A stretch of DNA of 39,863 nucleotides, taken from assembly GCA_026224825.1 (NCBI GenBank), contig JAMFRO010000101.1, positions 1-39,863 of the forward strand, in the 5' to 3' direction. Below the pieces are notes generated by a model. It saw only the letters and a list, made by a program, of their open reading frames with translations. It made no database searches and was not told the DNA's origin. A program made the position numbers and the translations under genes. The DNA is from a bacterium. GTDB lineage: Bacteria > Pseudomonadota > Alphaproteobacteria > Acetobacterales > Acetobacteraceae. Every line of letters starts with the position of its first letter. Positions within the stretch are counted from its first letter, which is position 1. This document shows positions 25,952-34,820 of this stretch, piece after piece.

Positions 25952-27193
25952 ATGGTCAGACTGTACCGCAAGATTCTCGATTACGGGCTGAAAAGCCTGA
26001 TCCAGCATGGCGTGCTCCTGGTCACTTGGCCAGACGGCACCCAAAGCCAATATGGCGGCGGCGACGGTTTCCACGCCGGCATCCACATCAACGACAACGC
26101 CACAATCCGCCATCTCGCCCTCAACCCCGGCCTGGCCCTGGGCGAAGCCTATATGGACGGCGGCATCACAGTCACCACCGGCAACATCCACGACGTCCTC
26201 AGCGTCGTCATGGATAATTTCAACCATGGCCACATGCCGGCGCTACGCTGGCAGGAGCATATCGCCCTTCTGTTGCGCCCCATCCTCCAGGCCAACAACG
26301 CTTTGCGCTCCAAACACAATGTGGCCCATCATTACGACCTCAACGCCCGCCTCTACTCCCTCTTCCTAGACCGCGACCGGCAATATTCCTGCGCCTATTT
26401 CCCGCGCGGCGACGAGACCCTGGAAGAAGCGCAAACAGCCAAAAAACGCCACATCGCCGCCAAGCTGAAACTCGACACACCTGGCCTGACAGTGCTCGAC
26501 ATCGGCTGCGGCTGGGGCGGCATGGCCCTGACCCTGGCGCGCGATTACGGCGCTCATGTCACCGGCATCACCCTCTCGGAAGAGCAGCTCGCCGCTGCCC
26601 GCACCCGCGCCGCCGAGGCCGGGCTCTCACATTGCGTCAAATTCGAGCTGCTCGACTACCGCGCCATGGACCGCCAGTTCGACCGCATCGTCTCGGTCGG
26701 CATGTTCGAGCATGTCGGCATCCCCAACTACAAAACCTTCTTCGGCACCATAAACCGTTGCCTCAAACCCGACGGCATCGCTCTGGTGCATTCCATCGGC
26801 CGCTTCGCCGGCGCCGGCGCCACCAATTCCTGGATCGCCAAATATATTTTCCCCGGCGGCTACTCTCCGGCCCTGTCCGAAGTGCTCGGCCCAATAGAGC
26901 GCTCCGGCCTCATCACCACGGACATCGAGATCCTGCGCCTGCATTACGCCAAAACCATCGCCCATTGGCGCCGCCGTTTCGCCGCCAATCTGGACGCCAT
27001 CACCACAATCTACGACGAGCGCTTCCGCCGTATGTTCGAATTCTACCTCTCCGGTTCCGAACTCGCCTTCCGCCTGGGCGACAACATGAACTTCCAGATC
27101 CAGCTCACCCGCCACCAGGAAGCCCTGCCGCTCTCCCGCGACTACATGTTCGAACACGAGCGCCAGACCAAATTCGCCGCGGCGGGGGATTAA
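25952..27193 (+). CDS. cfa: Cyclopropane-fatty-acyl-phospholipid synthase
   Basis: 413 residues from the ATG at 25952; a TTG at 25925 would add nine residues. The enzyme transfers a methylene from S-adenosylmethionine to unsaturated acyl chains of membrane phospholipids, giving stress-resistant cyclopropane lipids. The SAM-binding motif is VLDIGCGWGGMAL (about 181-193). Also typical are SVGMFEHVGIPNYKTFF and IFPGGYSPALSEV. The ribosome-binding site is a weak G-run. Only 9 bases separate its stop from that of the convergent hydrolase gene. Confidence 0.94.
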   Translation: MVRLYRKILDYGLKSLIQHGVLLVTWPDGTQSQYGGGDGFHAGIHINDNATIRHLALNPGLALGEAYMDGGITVTTGNIHDVLSVVMDNFNHGHMPALRWQEHIALLLRPILQANNALRSKHNVAHHYDLNARLYSLFLDRDRQYSCAYFPRGDETLEEAQTAKKRHIAAKLKLDTPGLTVLDIGCGWGGMALTLARDYGAHVTGITLSEEQLAAARTRAAEAGLSHCVKFELLDYRAMDRQFDRIVSVGMFEHVGIPNYKTFFGTINRCLKPDGIALVHSIGRFAGAGATNSWIAKYIFPGGYSPALSEVLGPIERSGLITTDIEILRLHYAKTIAHWRRRFAANLDAITTIYDERFRRMFEFYLSGSELAFRLGDNMNFQIQLTRHQEALPLSRDYMFEHERQTKFAAAGD

Positions 27194-27202
27194 CTCTGTA
27201 AA

Positions 27203-28075
27203 TCACCCATCGATGAACCGTAAAAACGCCGGCACGCCCAATTGCCAGAAATCGAACAGGCTGCCCTTTCCTGCGACCATCTCCGCCATCGCAACCTCCC
27301 AGGCGTCCTCAGGCCATGGCGGCTCGATCAGCGTGGAGCCTTCTATCAAGGCATGTATCTCGAATGAGGTGCGCTTCGGGTGGTCGTAATCCTTCTCGCC
27401 CCCGCGCACGATCAGGCTCGGCACCTTGATGTCGGCGAACTGATAATCCGGCACGCCGGGGATCGCCTCATTGGGCTTCGGCGTAAACGCATCGAGCCAG
27501 CGGCACATTACCCGCTCGAATTCTTCAGCGCCAAGGTCGATCAACCGCTGCCGGTTACGCGGGTTGGCCTCGATGAGCCCCTTCCAGCCGAACGGCCCCG
27601 CCCCGAGCTGGCAGATGCCCTCGATGCCGTTGGACCGCACGACGCGCAACTCATTCAGAATATAGGTTCCCGCCAGAGACATGGTGCTGAATGTGCCGCC
27701 GACGATGCACCAGGTGATCAGCTTACGCACCATATCCGGATACATGATGGTGAACAGGATCATATCCCGCGCCCCGCCGGAGCCGCCCGCCGCGACCACT
27801 TTTTTGATGCCCAGTTTTTCCAGCATGAGGCCGAGCGTCTCGGCCCGCATATGCGATTCGGACTGGCCATAAATCTGGATGTCGGAGGCGCCGCAATTGG
27901 GCCGGTCCCACAGCAGCACGCGCTTGCCGCCCGCCGCCAGCCCATCGGCTAACTCATGGACCCCGCCGTAATCCTTGGAAAAACGCCCGCCGGGCGTCAG
28001 CACCACGACCTCTCCATCCTCAGGGCCGACAAATTCATACACAACGATCCCGCCGTTGATCTCGATCTCGGCCAT
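27203..28075 (-). CDS. Alpha/beta hydrolase fold protein
   Basis: 290 residues. The N-terminal strands lead to the oxyanion-region motif LTPGGRFSKDYGG (about 26-38) and LLWDRPNCGASD (about 54-65). The nucleophile elbow is AAGGSGGARD with Ser at about 99. A likely acid lies near GGEKDYDHP. The usual late Gly-His is not obvious, so the catalytic His is unassigned. The pattern resembles the carbon-carbon bond hydrolase/epoxide hydrolase group by eye; substrate unknown. Confidence 0.85.
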   Translation of the reverse strand: MAEIEINGGIVVYEFVGPEDGEVVVLTPGGRFSKDYGGVHELADGLAAGGKRVLLWDRPNCGASDIQIYGQSESHMRAETLGLMLEKLGIKKVVAAGGSGGARDMILFTIMYPDMVRKLITWCIVGGTFSTMSLAGTYILNELRVVRSNGIEGICQLGAGPFGWKGLIEANPRNRQRLIDLGAEEFERVMCRWLDAFTPKPNEAIPGVPDYQFADIKVPSLIVRGGEKDYDHPKRTSFEIHALIEGSTLIEPPWPEDAWEVAMAEMVAGKGSLFDFWQLGVPAFLRFIDG

Positions 28076-28154
28076 AGCCAGCCTCCCTTGCGTCTTGCTT
28101 TGTGAATAATGGAACGATCAATTCGCCCTGATGTCTACGAGGCACAGGCGCCCG

Positions 28155-28631
28155 TCAATAATCCCGCCCGGCGACGCGATGCGGCAACCCGGCTGCCGCA
28201 TCATGACCGATAAACCGCGCCCACACCCCGCCCGGCCGCCAGACGCGTTCCATGATCTCCCGCGCCTCGGGCTCCGACAGGCCCGCCTCGCGGTGCCAGC
28301 GGTAGAGAAACGCCGACACCCGCAAATTAACGATGCAGTGGACATGGATGGTCGCCCCTTCCAGCCCCTGCATCACCGTGCGGAATTGCGCGAAATCCGC
28401 CTCGGTCGGGTGATCGAAATCCACCGGAATATGTGTGTAATCAATACCCAGCGCGCGCAGGCTCGCCCCCTCGTCCGCCAGCGCCTTCTCGTGGCTATGC
28501 AGCCCGAGATTCACCACATGGGTAACGCCAAGCTGCCGCAAAGCGGCGAGCTGCTCCTCTCTCGGCTGGCCCGAACTGGTCAGCCGTGCATCGATACGCC
28601 GCCACATAAAAATACCATTAGGATCAACCAC
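28155..28631 (-). CDS. Protein tyrosine phosphatase-family protein (DUF442-like)
   Basis: 158 residues from a GTG at 28631, chosen because AAGGAG lies 7 bases upstream; an ATG reading from 28706 lacks support. The fold signature is SGQPREEQLAALRQLGVTHV, then IHVHCIVNLRVSAF (about 95-108). The Cys (C99) and Arg (R104) are four residues apart rather than the five of the classic CX5R loop, which may be a feature of this small family. Catalytic activity is therefore uncertain. It lies downstream of nothing obvious and is divergent from the secreted repeat protein. Confidence 0.75.
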   Translation of the reverse strand: MVDPNGIFMWRRIDARLTSSGQPREEQLAALRQLGVTHVVNLGLHSHEKALADEGASLRALGIDYTHIPVDFDHPTEADFAQFRTVMQGLEGATIHVHCIVNLRVSAFLYRWHREAGLSEPEAREIMERVWRPGGVWARFIGHDAAAGLPHRVAGRDY

Positions 28632-28874
28632 GGCACTGCTCCTTCGTTCAGAGGGTGCCCAGACGAGCGGCGGGGTCAAAAATCGCGCTTCACGGTGGTG
28701 CTCCACCTGTCTCGTCAGTCACGCGAACGGCGCCAAGATGGCCCGGATATGAGGATAAAGACAAGCATGCTGGCGCCAGCCCATTAAATATCCGCCAACA
28801 TCAATCGCCCTTCCGCCTGCCCATGCCATATGCAGTCAAAGCCATAGAACCCGGCCAGCACATAGGAGCGTCCA

Positions 28875-29237
28875 ATGACAAAATCCCTTCTTACCACAGC
28901 CGCCTTGGCCCTTTCCCTCGCCGGGGGTGCCGCCTGCGCCCAGCCCGCCGGCGGCATCGGCACGAGTTCCAACTCCAGCGGCGGCGTGGTCGGCGCCGGC
29001 ACTCTCAACTCGACCCAGCCGGGGACCGGCATAATTAATAATTCGGGGACCGGCATAATTAATAATTCGGGGACCGGCACAATCGGCAACAGCGGCATGG
29101 GTGCCTCTCCCAGCCCCAGCACCCTGCCGGGCTCCAACGAGAATCTCGGCACCATGCCTTCCACACCATCAACCAGCACACCCTCCACCCCCAACCTGTC
29201 CCCCTCCGGCAGCGTGCCGGGCGCCAACCAGCCCTGA
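28875..29237 (+). CDS. Small secreted Gly/Ser/Asn-rich repeat protein
   Basis: 120 residues. Residues 1-22 are a signal peptide (MTKSLLTTAALALSLAGG, cut after ACA). The rest is low complexity, with GTGIINNS repeated twice, then a divergent GTGTIGNS, followed by a Ser/Pro/Thr-rich tail. AGGAG lies about 8 bases before the ATG. No family recognised. The minus-strand frame covering the same bases is a shadow: it lacks a signal and a ribosome-binding site. The next gene begins 55 bases later. Confidence 0.7.
   Translation: MTKSLLTTAALALSLAGGAACAQPAGGIGTSSNSSGGVVGAGTLNSTQPGTGIINNSGTGIINNSGTGTIGNSGMGASPSPSTLPGSNENLGTMPSTPSTSTPSTPNLSPSGSVPGANQP
29021..29090. repeat. 24-bp in-frame tandem repeat
   Basis: The unit GGGGACCGGCATAATTAATA plus ATTC occurs at 29021-29044 and 29045-29068 as exact copies, with a diverged third from 29069. 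Each unit encodes eight residues, so copy-number change keeps the reading frame. The AATTAATAATT core is notably AT-rich for this genome. Confidence 0.9.
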
Positions 29238-29291
29238 CCCCGACGGCTCCGGATTTTGGACACCCCCCGCAATCGCGTCTAACCTGCGGCC

Positions 29292-30083
29292 ATGAGATTC
29301 CCCTGGTCCAAGCCCAAAATCCCGGTCCTTCCTCTGCGCGGCCTCATCGCCGCACGGCCGGGGGCGATCAATATCGAGGGCTACGCCCCGCTCATCGAAC
29401 GCGGTTTTACACTCGCCAAAAAGAGCGGCAACCTCATCCTGGCCATCGACAGCCCCGGCGGCTCGCCGGCGCAGTCCGACCTCATCGGCCAACTCATCCG
29501 CCGCCGCGCCGAAGAACATAAAATCGCCGTCACCGCCGTCATCGGCGATACCGGCGCCTCGGGCGGCTACTGGCTCGCCTGCGCGGCAGACCGCATCCTC
29601 GCCAACCGCCTCTCCATCATCGGCTCCATCGGCGTCGTCACCGGAAGCTTCGGGCTCGATAAATTCATCGCCCGCCACGCCATCGAGCGCCGCGTTTTCA
29701 CGGCCGGCGAAAACAAGCGCCTCAACGACATGTTTACGCCCCTCAGCCCCGAAGGCGAGCAATTCACGCGGGATCTGCTGGACGAAGCTCATACCATGTT
29801 CAAGGACTGGGTCCGTTCGCGTAGAGGCGACCGCCTTACCGGAGCAGAAAACAAAATCTTCGACGGCGGCTTCATGCTCGGCGAACGCGCCTTCACTTAC
29901 GGCCTCATCGACGGCTTTGGCGACGTGGATACGCTGGTGAAAGAGCTGGGCGGCCCGAAAGCCAAACCCCACTGGCTACGCCCCCGCCGCCCGCGCGGGC
30001 TGATGCGCCTGCTCACCCAATCCACCGTGGAAAGTGCGCTCGACACCGCCGAACAACGCCTAGCCGTCTTGCAGTTGAAATAA
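29292..30083 (+). CDS. S49 family signal-peptide-peptidase-like serine protease
   Basis: 263 residues. SppA/SohB-type fold: LAIDSPGGSPAQSD (about 51-64), the nucleophile in DTGASGGYWLA (Ser about 90) and SIIGSIGVVTGSFGLDKF. A Lys at about 142 in AGENKRLNDMF lies 52 residues after the Ser, the spacing I recall for the Ser-Lys dyad of Bacillus SppA. No N-terminal membrane helix is visible. It probably degrades leftover signal peptides or membrane protein fragments. The ribosome-binding site is weak. Confidence 0.9.
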   Translation: MRFPWSKPKIPVLPLRGLIAARPGAINIEGYAPLIERGFTLAKKSGNLILAIDSPGGSPAQSDLIGQLIRRRAEEHKIAVTAVIGDTGASGGYWLACAADRILANRLSIIGSIGVVTGSFGLDKFIARHAIERRVFTAGENKRLNDMFTPLSPEGEQFTRDLLDEAHTMFKDWVRSRRGDRLTGAENKIFDGGFMLGERAFTYGLIDGFGDVDTLVKELGGPKAKPHWLRPRRPRGLMRLLTQSTVESALDTAEQRLAVLQLK

Positions 30084-30113
30084 CCCTCGCCGCTCGCCGC
30101 ACCAGGTTTTGGA

Positions 30114-30896
30114 CTAATAAGGCGTGTTTATGCAGCGCGTCGCCGGGCCTGTTGCCCGCAGCACGGCATTGCTCCCGCGCACATTCAGCAATGCGGGATA
30201 CTGAATCCACACCGGCGAATTGGGATCATTTTCCGGCTCGGCCTTCACGCATTGTGCCATCTGAATTTTCGCGCCAGAGGCCTGCTCCAGCCGCGCAAAA
30301 CAAGCCGCCCCATTACTCCCGCCCACACTGCAATTCAGCGTCTGGTCCGTCATGAAGTGCAGATCGAACCCACCCGGTACGCGGGTCAGGCGGTTTGGCG
30401 GCGCGTCGCGCACGTATGGTGCGTCGAGCACGTATATTGTGGTGATGCCTCCCTGCCCATCGGCCCCAAAAATATCGGTCTCATAGCCAACGACCGGATC
30501 AGCATCGGGTACACCCAAAAACACATACCCATTCACCGCGCCCCAAAAATACCCCCCGTTGCTCAATAAAACCTCACCCGGCGCTGATCTATCATTGCAG
30601 GCAGGTTCGGCCTGCCCTGCTTTCACCGGGACAATAGACGTGTTCTCGCCCTCATCGCCCTGCGAATGCATCTCCTTCAGCATGAAACCAGGATAGAGGG
30701 TGCAGGTCACATCCACCGGCGGGCGCGCCGGGAAGGCGGTCTTGTCGCAGGAGGGTGGTACAGCCTGCCCAGGTTTCACTTGCGCGGGAAAAACCCCGTC
30801 ATCGCTTTGATTTTTCTGCCAATACCGCACTTCCTCCGCGCCTGCCGGATAGGAACATGTCACATCCAACGGCGCATGTTTCGGTGGCAACGTCAC
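30114..30896 (-). CDS. Exported protein of unknown function with internal duplication; start unclear
   Basis: 260 residues from a GTG at 30896. The frame stays open upstream to 31003, and bases 30971-30920 would encode a convincing signal peptide (LVCLALLCLGHAVAA-Q). That stretch has no ATG, GTG or TTG start; only CTG codons are available. So the true start is a rare codon, or a start has been lost. Residues about 11-55 and 61-105 look like two copies of one module (DVTC, then PV/QVKxGQAxPxC-D). The C-terminal half has four Cys. No family recognised. It sits beyond coxIV on the same strand. Confidence 0.6.
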   Translation of the reverse strand: MTLPPKHAPLDVTCSYPAGAEEVRYWQKNQSDDGVFPAQVKPGQAVPPSCDKTAFPARPPVDVTCTLYPGFMLKEMHSQGDEGENTSIVPVKAGQAEPACNDRSAPGEVLLSNGGYFWGAVNGYVFLGVPDADPVVGYETDIFGADGQGGITTIYVLDAPYVRDAPPNRLTRVPGGFDLHFMTDQTLNCSVGGSNGAACFARLEQASGAKIQMAQCVKAEPENDPNSPVWIQYPALLNVRGSNAVLRATGPATRCINTPY

Positions 30897-30999
30897 TTTT
30901 AACGGCAGGTCAAAACTCAGCGTTTGCGCAGCAACGGCATGCCCCAGGCACAGCAGCGCCAGGCAGACCAGCCCAAGCGAGGCTAAAACCGGGTAAAAA

Positions 31000-31185
31000 T
31001 CAGCTCCAGACGGTCAGCAGGCCGATGAATAGCAGGATGGCAATGCAGGAGATGACGTTCCAGAGCAGGAATTTGCTGAAAAACGCCCAGCCTTTCTGCG
31101 CCGGTGAGTCGAAATCGACATGTTCCGCCGCTGCCGCGCTGTGGTCACCCACGCTGTGTTCACCATGTACCGCCGCATTCGCCAT
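31000..31185 (-). CDS. aa3-type cytochrome c oxidase subunit IV (small)
   Basis: 61 residues. A soluble N-terminus rich in His and acidic residues is followed by one membrane helix (about 38-58, LLWNVISCIAILLFIGLL). This layout fits the bacterial aa3-type subunit IV family (COX4_pro_2), an accessory part of the terminal oxidase. No other oxidase gene is nearby, which I believe is common for this subunit. It is 36 bases beyond purN on the same strand and overlaps the start of the leader-like frame of the next gene. Confidence 0.75.
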   Translation of the reverse strand: MANAAVHGEHSVGDHSAAAAEHVDFDSPAQKGWAFFSKFLLWNVISCIAILLFIGLLTVWS

Positions 31186-31221
31186 TTAAAATTCCCTCGT
31201 CTTATTCGTATCAGCCCGGAT

Positions 31222-31827
31222 TTACGGGCGTGGTGCCGCCTCTGGCAAGCGGATTTTTTCCGCCAGTGCCGCCAGAGCCACCGGATACAGAATATGCTCT
31301 TGTGCCAGCACCCTGGCAGCCAGCGCCGCTTCCGTATCACCGGGCAGTATGGGCACTTCTGCCTGGGCCAGAATCGGCCCTTCATCCATGCCTTCGGTTA
31401 CCAGATGCACCGTGCAGCCATGTTTTTGCTCACCCGCGGCCAGAGCGCGGGCATGGGTATCGAGCCCAGGGTAGGCCGGTAGCAGGCTCGGATGAATATT
31501 CAGCATCCGCCCGGCCCAGCGCCCGACCAGATACGGCGTCAACAGCCGCATATACCCCGCCAGGCACACGATCTCGACGCCCGCCGCCTGGAGTCTGGCA
31601 TCAATCATCCGCTCATGCGCCTCTCGGTCTTTGCCGAACGGTTTTGTGGACACGGCTTCCGCCGTCACGCCAAGCTTCCGCGCAATATCCAGCCCCGGAG
31701 CATCCTCCTTATTGGAGAGCACCAGCACGATCTTCGCTGGATAGCCCTGCGCCTGGGCCGCCCTGATAAGCCCCTCCATATTGGAGCCGCGCCCGGAGAT
31801 GAGAATCGCAACGCGCGGCTTGCTCAT
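31222..31827 (-). CDS. purN: Phosphoribosylglycinamide formyltransferase PurN
   Basis: 201 residues from the ATG at 31827; the frame is open further into purM without meaning. Transfers a formyl group from 10-formyl-tetrahydrofolate to GAR in purine synthesis. [14 protein letters not shown] (about 8-21) binds the phosphate. The catalytic Asn/His/Asp are in [18 protein letters not shown] and [12 protein letters not shown]. It overlaps the purM stop by 4 bases, the usual purM-purN coupling. Confidence 0.96.
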   Translation of the reverse strand: MSKPRVAILISGRGSNMEGLIRAAQAQGYPAKIVLVLSNKEDAPGLDIARKLGVTAEAVSTKPFGKDREAHERMIDARLQAAGVEIVCLAGYMRLLTPYLVGRWAGRMLNIHPSLLPAYPGLDTHARALAAGEQKHGCTVHLVTEGMDEGPILAQAEVPILPGDTEAALAARVLAQEHILYPVALAALAEKIRLPEAAPRP

Positions 31828-32861
31828 GCGAACAGCTTTTCCGTCCCTTCGATGACGATCCCAGGCGTATCCGTAACATACCCCAGCAGGAACGGCTCTT
31901 CCCCCGCCGCGCGCAATTCCGCTATGGCGGCCTCGGCATCGGTCACGATCAGCGTCATCCCCACGCCGCAGTTGAACACCCGCAGCATCTCCTCCGGCGC
32001 CACATTGCCGGTGCGGGCCAGCCAGGCGAACACTGCCGGCATGGTCCAAGGTCCGGTGAGCCGCGCGCCAAGCCCCTCGGGCAGCACGCGGGGCAGATTG
32101 CCAGGCAAACCACCGCCGGTGATATGCGCGGCCCCCTTCAGCAGCCCGGCCTTATGCAGCGCCAGCACCGATGAGACGTAAATCCGAGTCGGCTCCATCA
32201 ACACCTCCGCCACGGTGCGGCCGGAAGCGAAGGGCGCCGGCGTCTCCCAGCCCAGATTGGTGTTGCTGATGATTTTGCGCACCAGCGAGAACCCGTTGGA
32301 ATGCACACCGGCAGAGGGCAGCGCCAAAATCGCATCGCCTGCCGCCACATCCGCCGGCAACAGCGAATTGCGTTCCGCAGCCCCCACCGAAAATCCGGCC
32401 AGATCATAATCGCCCTTGGCGTACATACCGGGCATTTCCGCCGTCTCACCGCCCACCAGCGCACAGCCGGCCAGTTTGCAGCCCTCGGCTATCCCCGCGA
32501 TCACCTTGGTTGCCGCCGCCACGTCAAGAGCCCCAGTGGCAAAGTAATCTAGGAAAAACAAAGGGGTGGCACCCTGAACGATCAGATCGTTCACGCACAT
32601 CGCCACCAGGTCGATGCCGACGAACTCATGGATCCCAGTGTCGATCGCGATTTTCAGCTTGGTGCCCACGCCATCGGTGGTGGACACCAGCACCGGGTCC
32701 ACAAACCCCGCCGCCTTCAAATCGAACAGCGCGCCGAAGCCGCCTATGCCACCCAGCACGCCCGCGCGCGTGGTCGCCTTGGCCAGAGGTTTGATCGCCT
32801 CGACCAGCGCATCGCCCGCTTCAATATCCACCCCGGCATCCCGGTACGTCACGCTAGTCAT
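31824..32861 (-). CDS. purM: Phosphoribosylformylglycinamidine cyclo-ligase (AIR synthetase) PurM
   Basis: 345 residues. Closes the imidazole ring of AIR using ATP. Typical patterns are [22 protein letters not shown] (about 60-72), [20 protein letters not shown] and [15 protein letters not shown]-rich ribosome-binding site precedes the ATG. First gene of purM-purN. The upstream region shared with perM holds 27-bp tandem repeats. Confidence 0.97.
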   Translation of the reverse strand: MTSVTYRDAGVDIEAGDALVEAIKPLAKATTRAGVLGGIGGFGALFDLKAAGFVDPVLVSTTDGVGTKLKIAIDTGIHEFVGIDLVAMCVNDLIVQGATPLFFLDYFATGALDVAAATKVIAGIAEGCKLAGCALVGGETAEMPGMYAKGDYDLAGFSVGAAERNSLLPADVAAGDAILALPSAGVHSNGFSLVRKIISNTNLGWETPAPFASGRTVAEVLMEPTRIYVSSVLALHKAGLLKGAAHITGGGLPGNLPRVLPEGLGARLTGPWTMPAVFAWLARTGNVAPEEMLRVFNCGVGMTLIVTDAEAAIAELRAAGEEPFLLGYVTDTPGIVIEGTEKLFA

Positions 32862-32903
32862 GTCAGCCCCCGATGCGCTAAGCCATGAGCCATGGCCTTA
32901 CCC

Positions 32904-32998
32904 TATAAAAGCCCGGGTTTCACCCCACGCGCCTACGGCGCGCTTTTCACCATACCCGCCTACGGCGCGCTTTTCACCATACCCGCGTATGCCGCGCA
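32904..32998. repeat. 27-bp tandem repeats between purM and perM
   Basis: The unit GCCTACGGCGCGCTTTTCAC plus CATACCC starts at 32931 and 32958, with a partial unit from 32985 and a diverged partial before 32931. Two copies are exact. Each includes the near-palindrome around GGCGCGC. It lies in the divergent promoter region, so it may hold regulator sites or spread the promoters apart. Confidence 0.85.
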
Positions 32999-33016
32999 AT
33001 CACCGGCGCGGGCGCG

Positions 33017-34120
33017 ATGAGCATTATGCCACCCGAAATGCCCATATCCCGCCGGCTGCAATGGCAGCGCCTGGTGCTGGTGGCCGCCTTCTGCCTTGTG
33101 CTCTGGCTGTTTCTGCGCCTGTTCTCCTCCGTGCTCACCCCCTTCGTGGTCGCCGCCGGGCTTGCCTATTTTCTGGACCCCGCGGTGAGCCGGCTGGCCG
33201 ATTTCGGGCTGCGGCGCTCGGTGGGCTCGCTCTTGATCATGGCGGCGGCGGCCATCATCCTCGCCGTGCTCGGCCTGCTGCTCTACCCCGTCATCGCCGA
33301 CCAGGCGGTGGCTCTGGCCACCAACCTGCCCAGCTACATCACCACTGCGCAAAAAGATTTCGCGCATCTGGTCACCGATATGGAGCATCGCGTCGGCCCA
33401 GGTGCTGTCAGCGCCAAATTGCGCGACCTCGCCTCCAACCAGGCCGGCGCCATCGTCTCTTTCGCGGGCTCCGCGGCCAGCAACATCATCGGCTCAGGCT
33501 TCGCCGTGGTTAACGTGCTGACTTTGCTGATCATCACCCCCATCGTCACCTTCTATTTCCTGCGCGACTGGCCGGCCATCGTCGCCCATGTGGATACCTG
33601 GCTGCCACGCCGCTACGAGGGGGTGATCCGCGCCCAGGCGCTGGAGGTGAACCGCATCCTCGCCGCCTGGCTGCGGGGCCAGGGCATCTGCTGCCTGGTG
33701 CTGGCCATCATCTATGCCGTGGGGCTCACATTGGTGGGGCTGGATTTCGGCCTCACCGTGGGGCTCGCCGCCGGTTTCCTCTCTTTCATCCCTTATGTCG
33801 GCACGCTGCTGGGCGTCTGCACCTCCATACTGCTCTCGCTCACGCAAACACCGGGCTGGGACGGGGTAATCAAGGTCTGCATCGTGTTTGCCATGGGCCA
33901 GGCGCTCAATGATTACGTCATCCAGCCGCGCTTTCTGGGCGACCGCGTCGGGCTGCCGGCCGTCTGGGTGATTTTCTCGCTATTTGCGGGCGGGGCGGCC
34001 TTCGGCTTTCTCGGCATCATGCTGGCGGTGCCGGTTACCGCCACGCTCGGCGTGCTGGCACGCTTCTGGCTGCGCCGGTATCTGCAATCCCCGCTTTATC
34101 TGGACCCCCCGGTGGAATGA
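33017..34120 (+). CDS. AI-2E/PerM family membrane protein
   Basis: 367 residues with about seven to eight membrane segments: two near the N-terminus (about 18-50 and 65-95), a soluble stretch (about 100-150), then several in the C-terminal half. LTPFVVAAGLAYFLDPAV and the late SFIPYVGTLLGV and DYVIQPRFLGDRVGLPAVWV are family hallmarks. Members have been linked to autoinducer-2 export or Na+/H+ antiport; the substrate here is unknown. Followed by hdaA and ppk on the same strand. Confidence 0.9.
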   Translation: MSIMPPEMPISRRLQWQRLVLVAAFCLVLWLFLRLFSSVLTPFVVAAGLAYFLDPAVSRLADFGLRRSVGSLLIMAAAAIILAVLGLLLYPVIADQAVALATNLPSYITTAQKDFAHLVTDMEHRVGPGAVSAKLRDLASNQAGAIVSFAGSAASNIIGSGFAVVNVLTLLIITPIVTFYFLRDWPAIVAHVDTWLPRRYEGVIRAQALEVNRILAAWLRGQGICCLVLAIIYAVGLTLVGLDFGLTVGLAAGFLSFIPYVGTLLGVCTSILLSLTQTPGWDGVIKVCIVFAMGQALNDYVIQPRFLGDRVGLPAVWVIFSLFAGGAAFGFLGIMLAVPVTATLGVLARFWLRRYLQSPLYLDPPVE

Positions 34121-34163
34121 CGCGCGGGGATGGTGGGGCGGCCGCGCGCCGAAAAAGATCGTA

Positions 34164-34820
34164 ATGAAGCAGCTCACACTGCCCTTCGCGGAGGAGACAA
34201 ATTTCGCGGCCGAGGATTTTTGCCCCGCCCCGTCCAATGCCGCCGCGCGGGAATGGCTGCTGCACCCCGGCCGCTGGAACAACGGCAGGCTGGTGCTCTG
34301 GGGCGAGGCTGGCTGCGGCAAAACCCATCTGCTGCATATCTGGGCCCAGGCGCATGGGGCAAAAATCCTCAGCAGCGCCGCACTGCCGGGGCCACAACGG
34401 GTACACAGCCCCCTGGCGCTGGACGATGCCGATCTCGCCCCCGACCCTGTGGCCTTACTCCATTTGCTGAACAGCGCCGCCGAGGCGGACCAGCCCGTGC
34501 TGCTGGCCGCACGGCGGCCAGCCCCCCGCATGGCATATAAACTCGCCGACCTCACCTCGCGCCTGCGCGCCGCCAGTGCCGTGGAAATCCGCCCGCCGGA
34601 GGATGAGCTGCTGGAGCAGCTCCTCACCCGGCTGGCCGCCGCACGCCAGCTCTCACTCAGCATCCCGGTGCGCAACACACTTCTGCTGCACCTGCCCCGC
34701 GCCCCCGCCTTCTACCGCGAGGCCGTAGCCAGGCTGGACCGCGCCGCTTTGGACCGCAACGCCAGAATCACCCGCATCCTGGCCCTGGAAATCGTCACCG
34801 GTCTGCTCCAGGATGAATGA
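34164..34820 (+). CDS. hdaA: DnaA regulatory inactivator HdaA
   Basis: 218 residues from the ATG at 34164. The N-terminus QLTLPF is a sliding-clamp binding motif of the QL(S/T)LPF type found in Hda proteins. It is followed by a DnaA-like AAA+ domain with Walker [13 protein letters not shown] (about 47-58) and Walker B LALDDADL. HdaA with the clamp stimulates ATP hydrolysis by DnaA and limits re-initiation. Length is normal. It overlaps ppk by 8 bases, a known alphaproteobacterial pairing. Confidence 0.88.
   Translation: MKQLTLPFAEETNFAAEDFCPAPSNAAAREWLLHPGRWNNGRLVLWGEAGCGKTHLLHIWAQAHGAKILSSAALPGPQRVHSPLALDDADLAPDPVALLHLLNSAAEADQPVLLAARRPAPRMAYKLADLTSRLRAASAVEIRPPEDELLEQLLTRLAAARQLSLSIPVRNTLLLHLPRAPAFYREAVARLDRAALDRNARITRILALEIVTGLLQDE

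Noticed and set aside
29021..29090. Short regularly repeated units considered as a CRISPR array
   Set aside because: The units abut directly with no spacers and are in a coding frame.
28784..29272. Minus-strand frame with a PVPELLIM repeat
   Set aside because: The repeat is the antisense reading of the 24-bp tandem; the plus-strand frame has a signal peptide and a ribosome-binding site.
32904..32998. Tandem repeats considered as a CRISPR array or replication-origin iterons
   Set aside because: No spacers, too few copies, and no initiator gene or DnaA-box cluster nearby.
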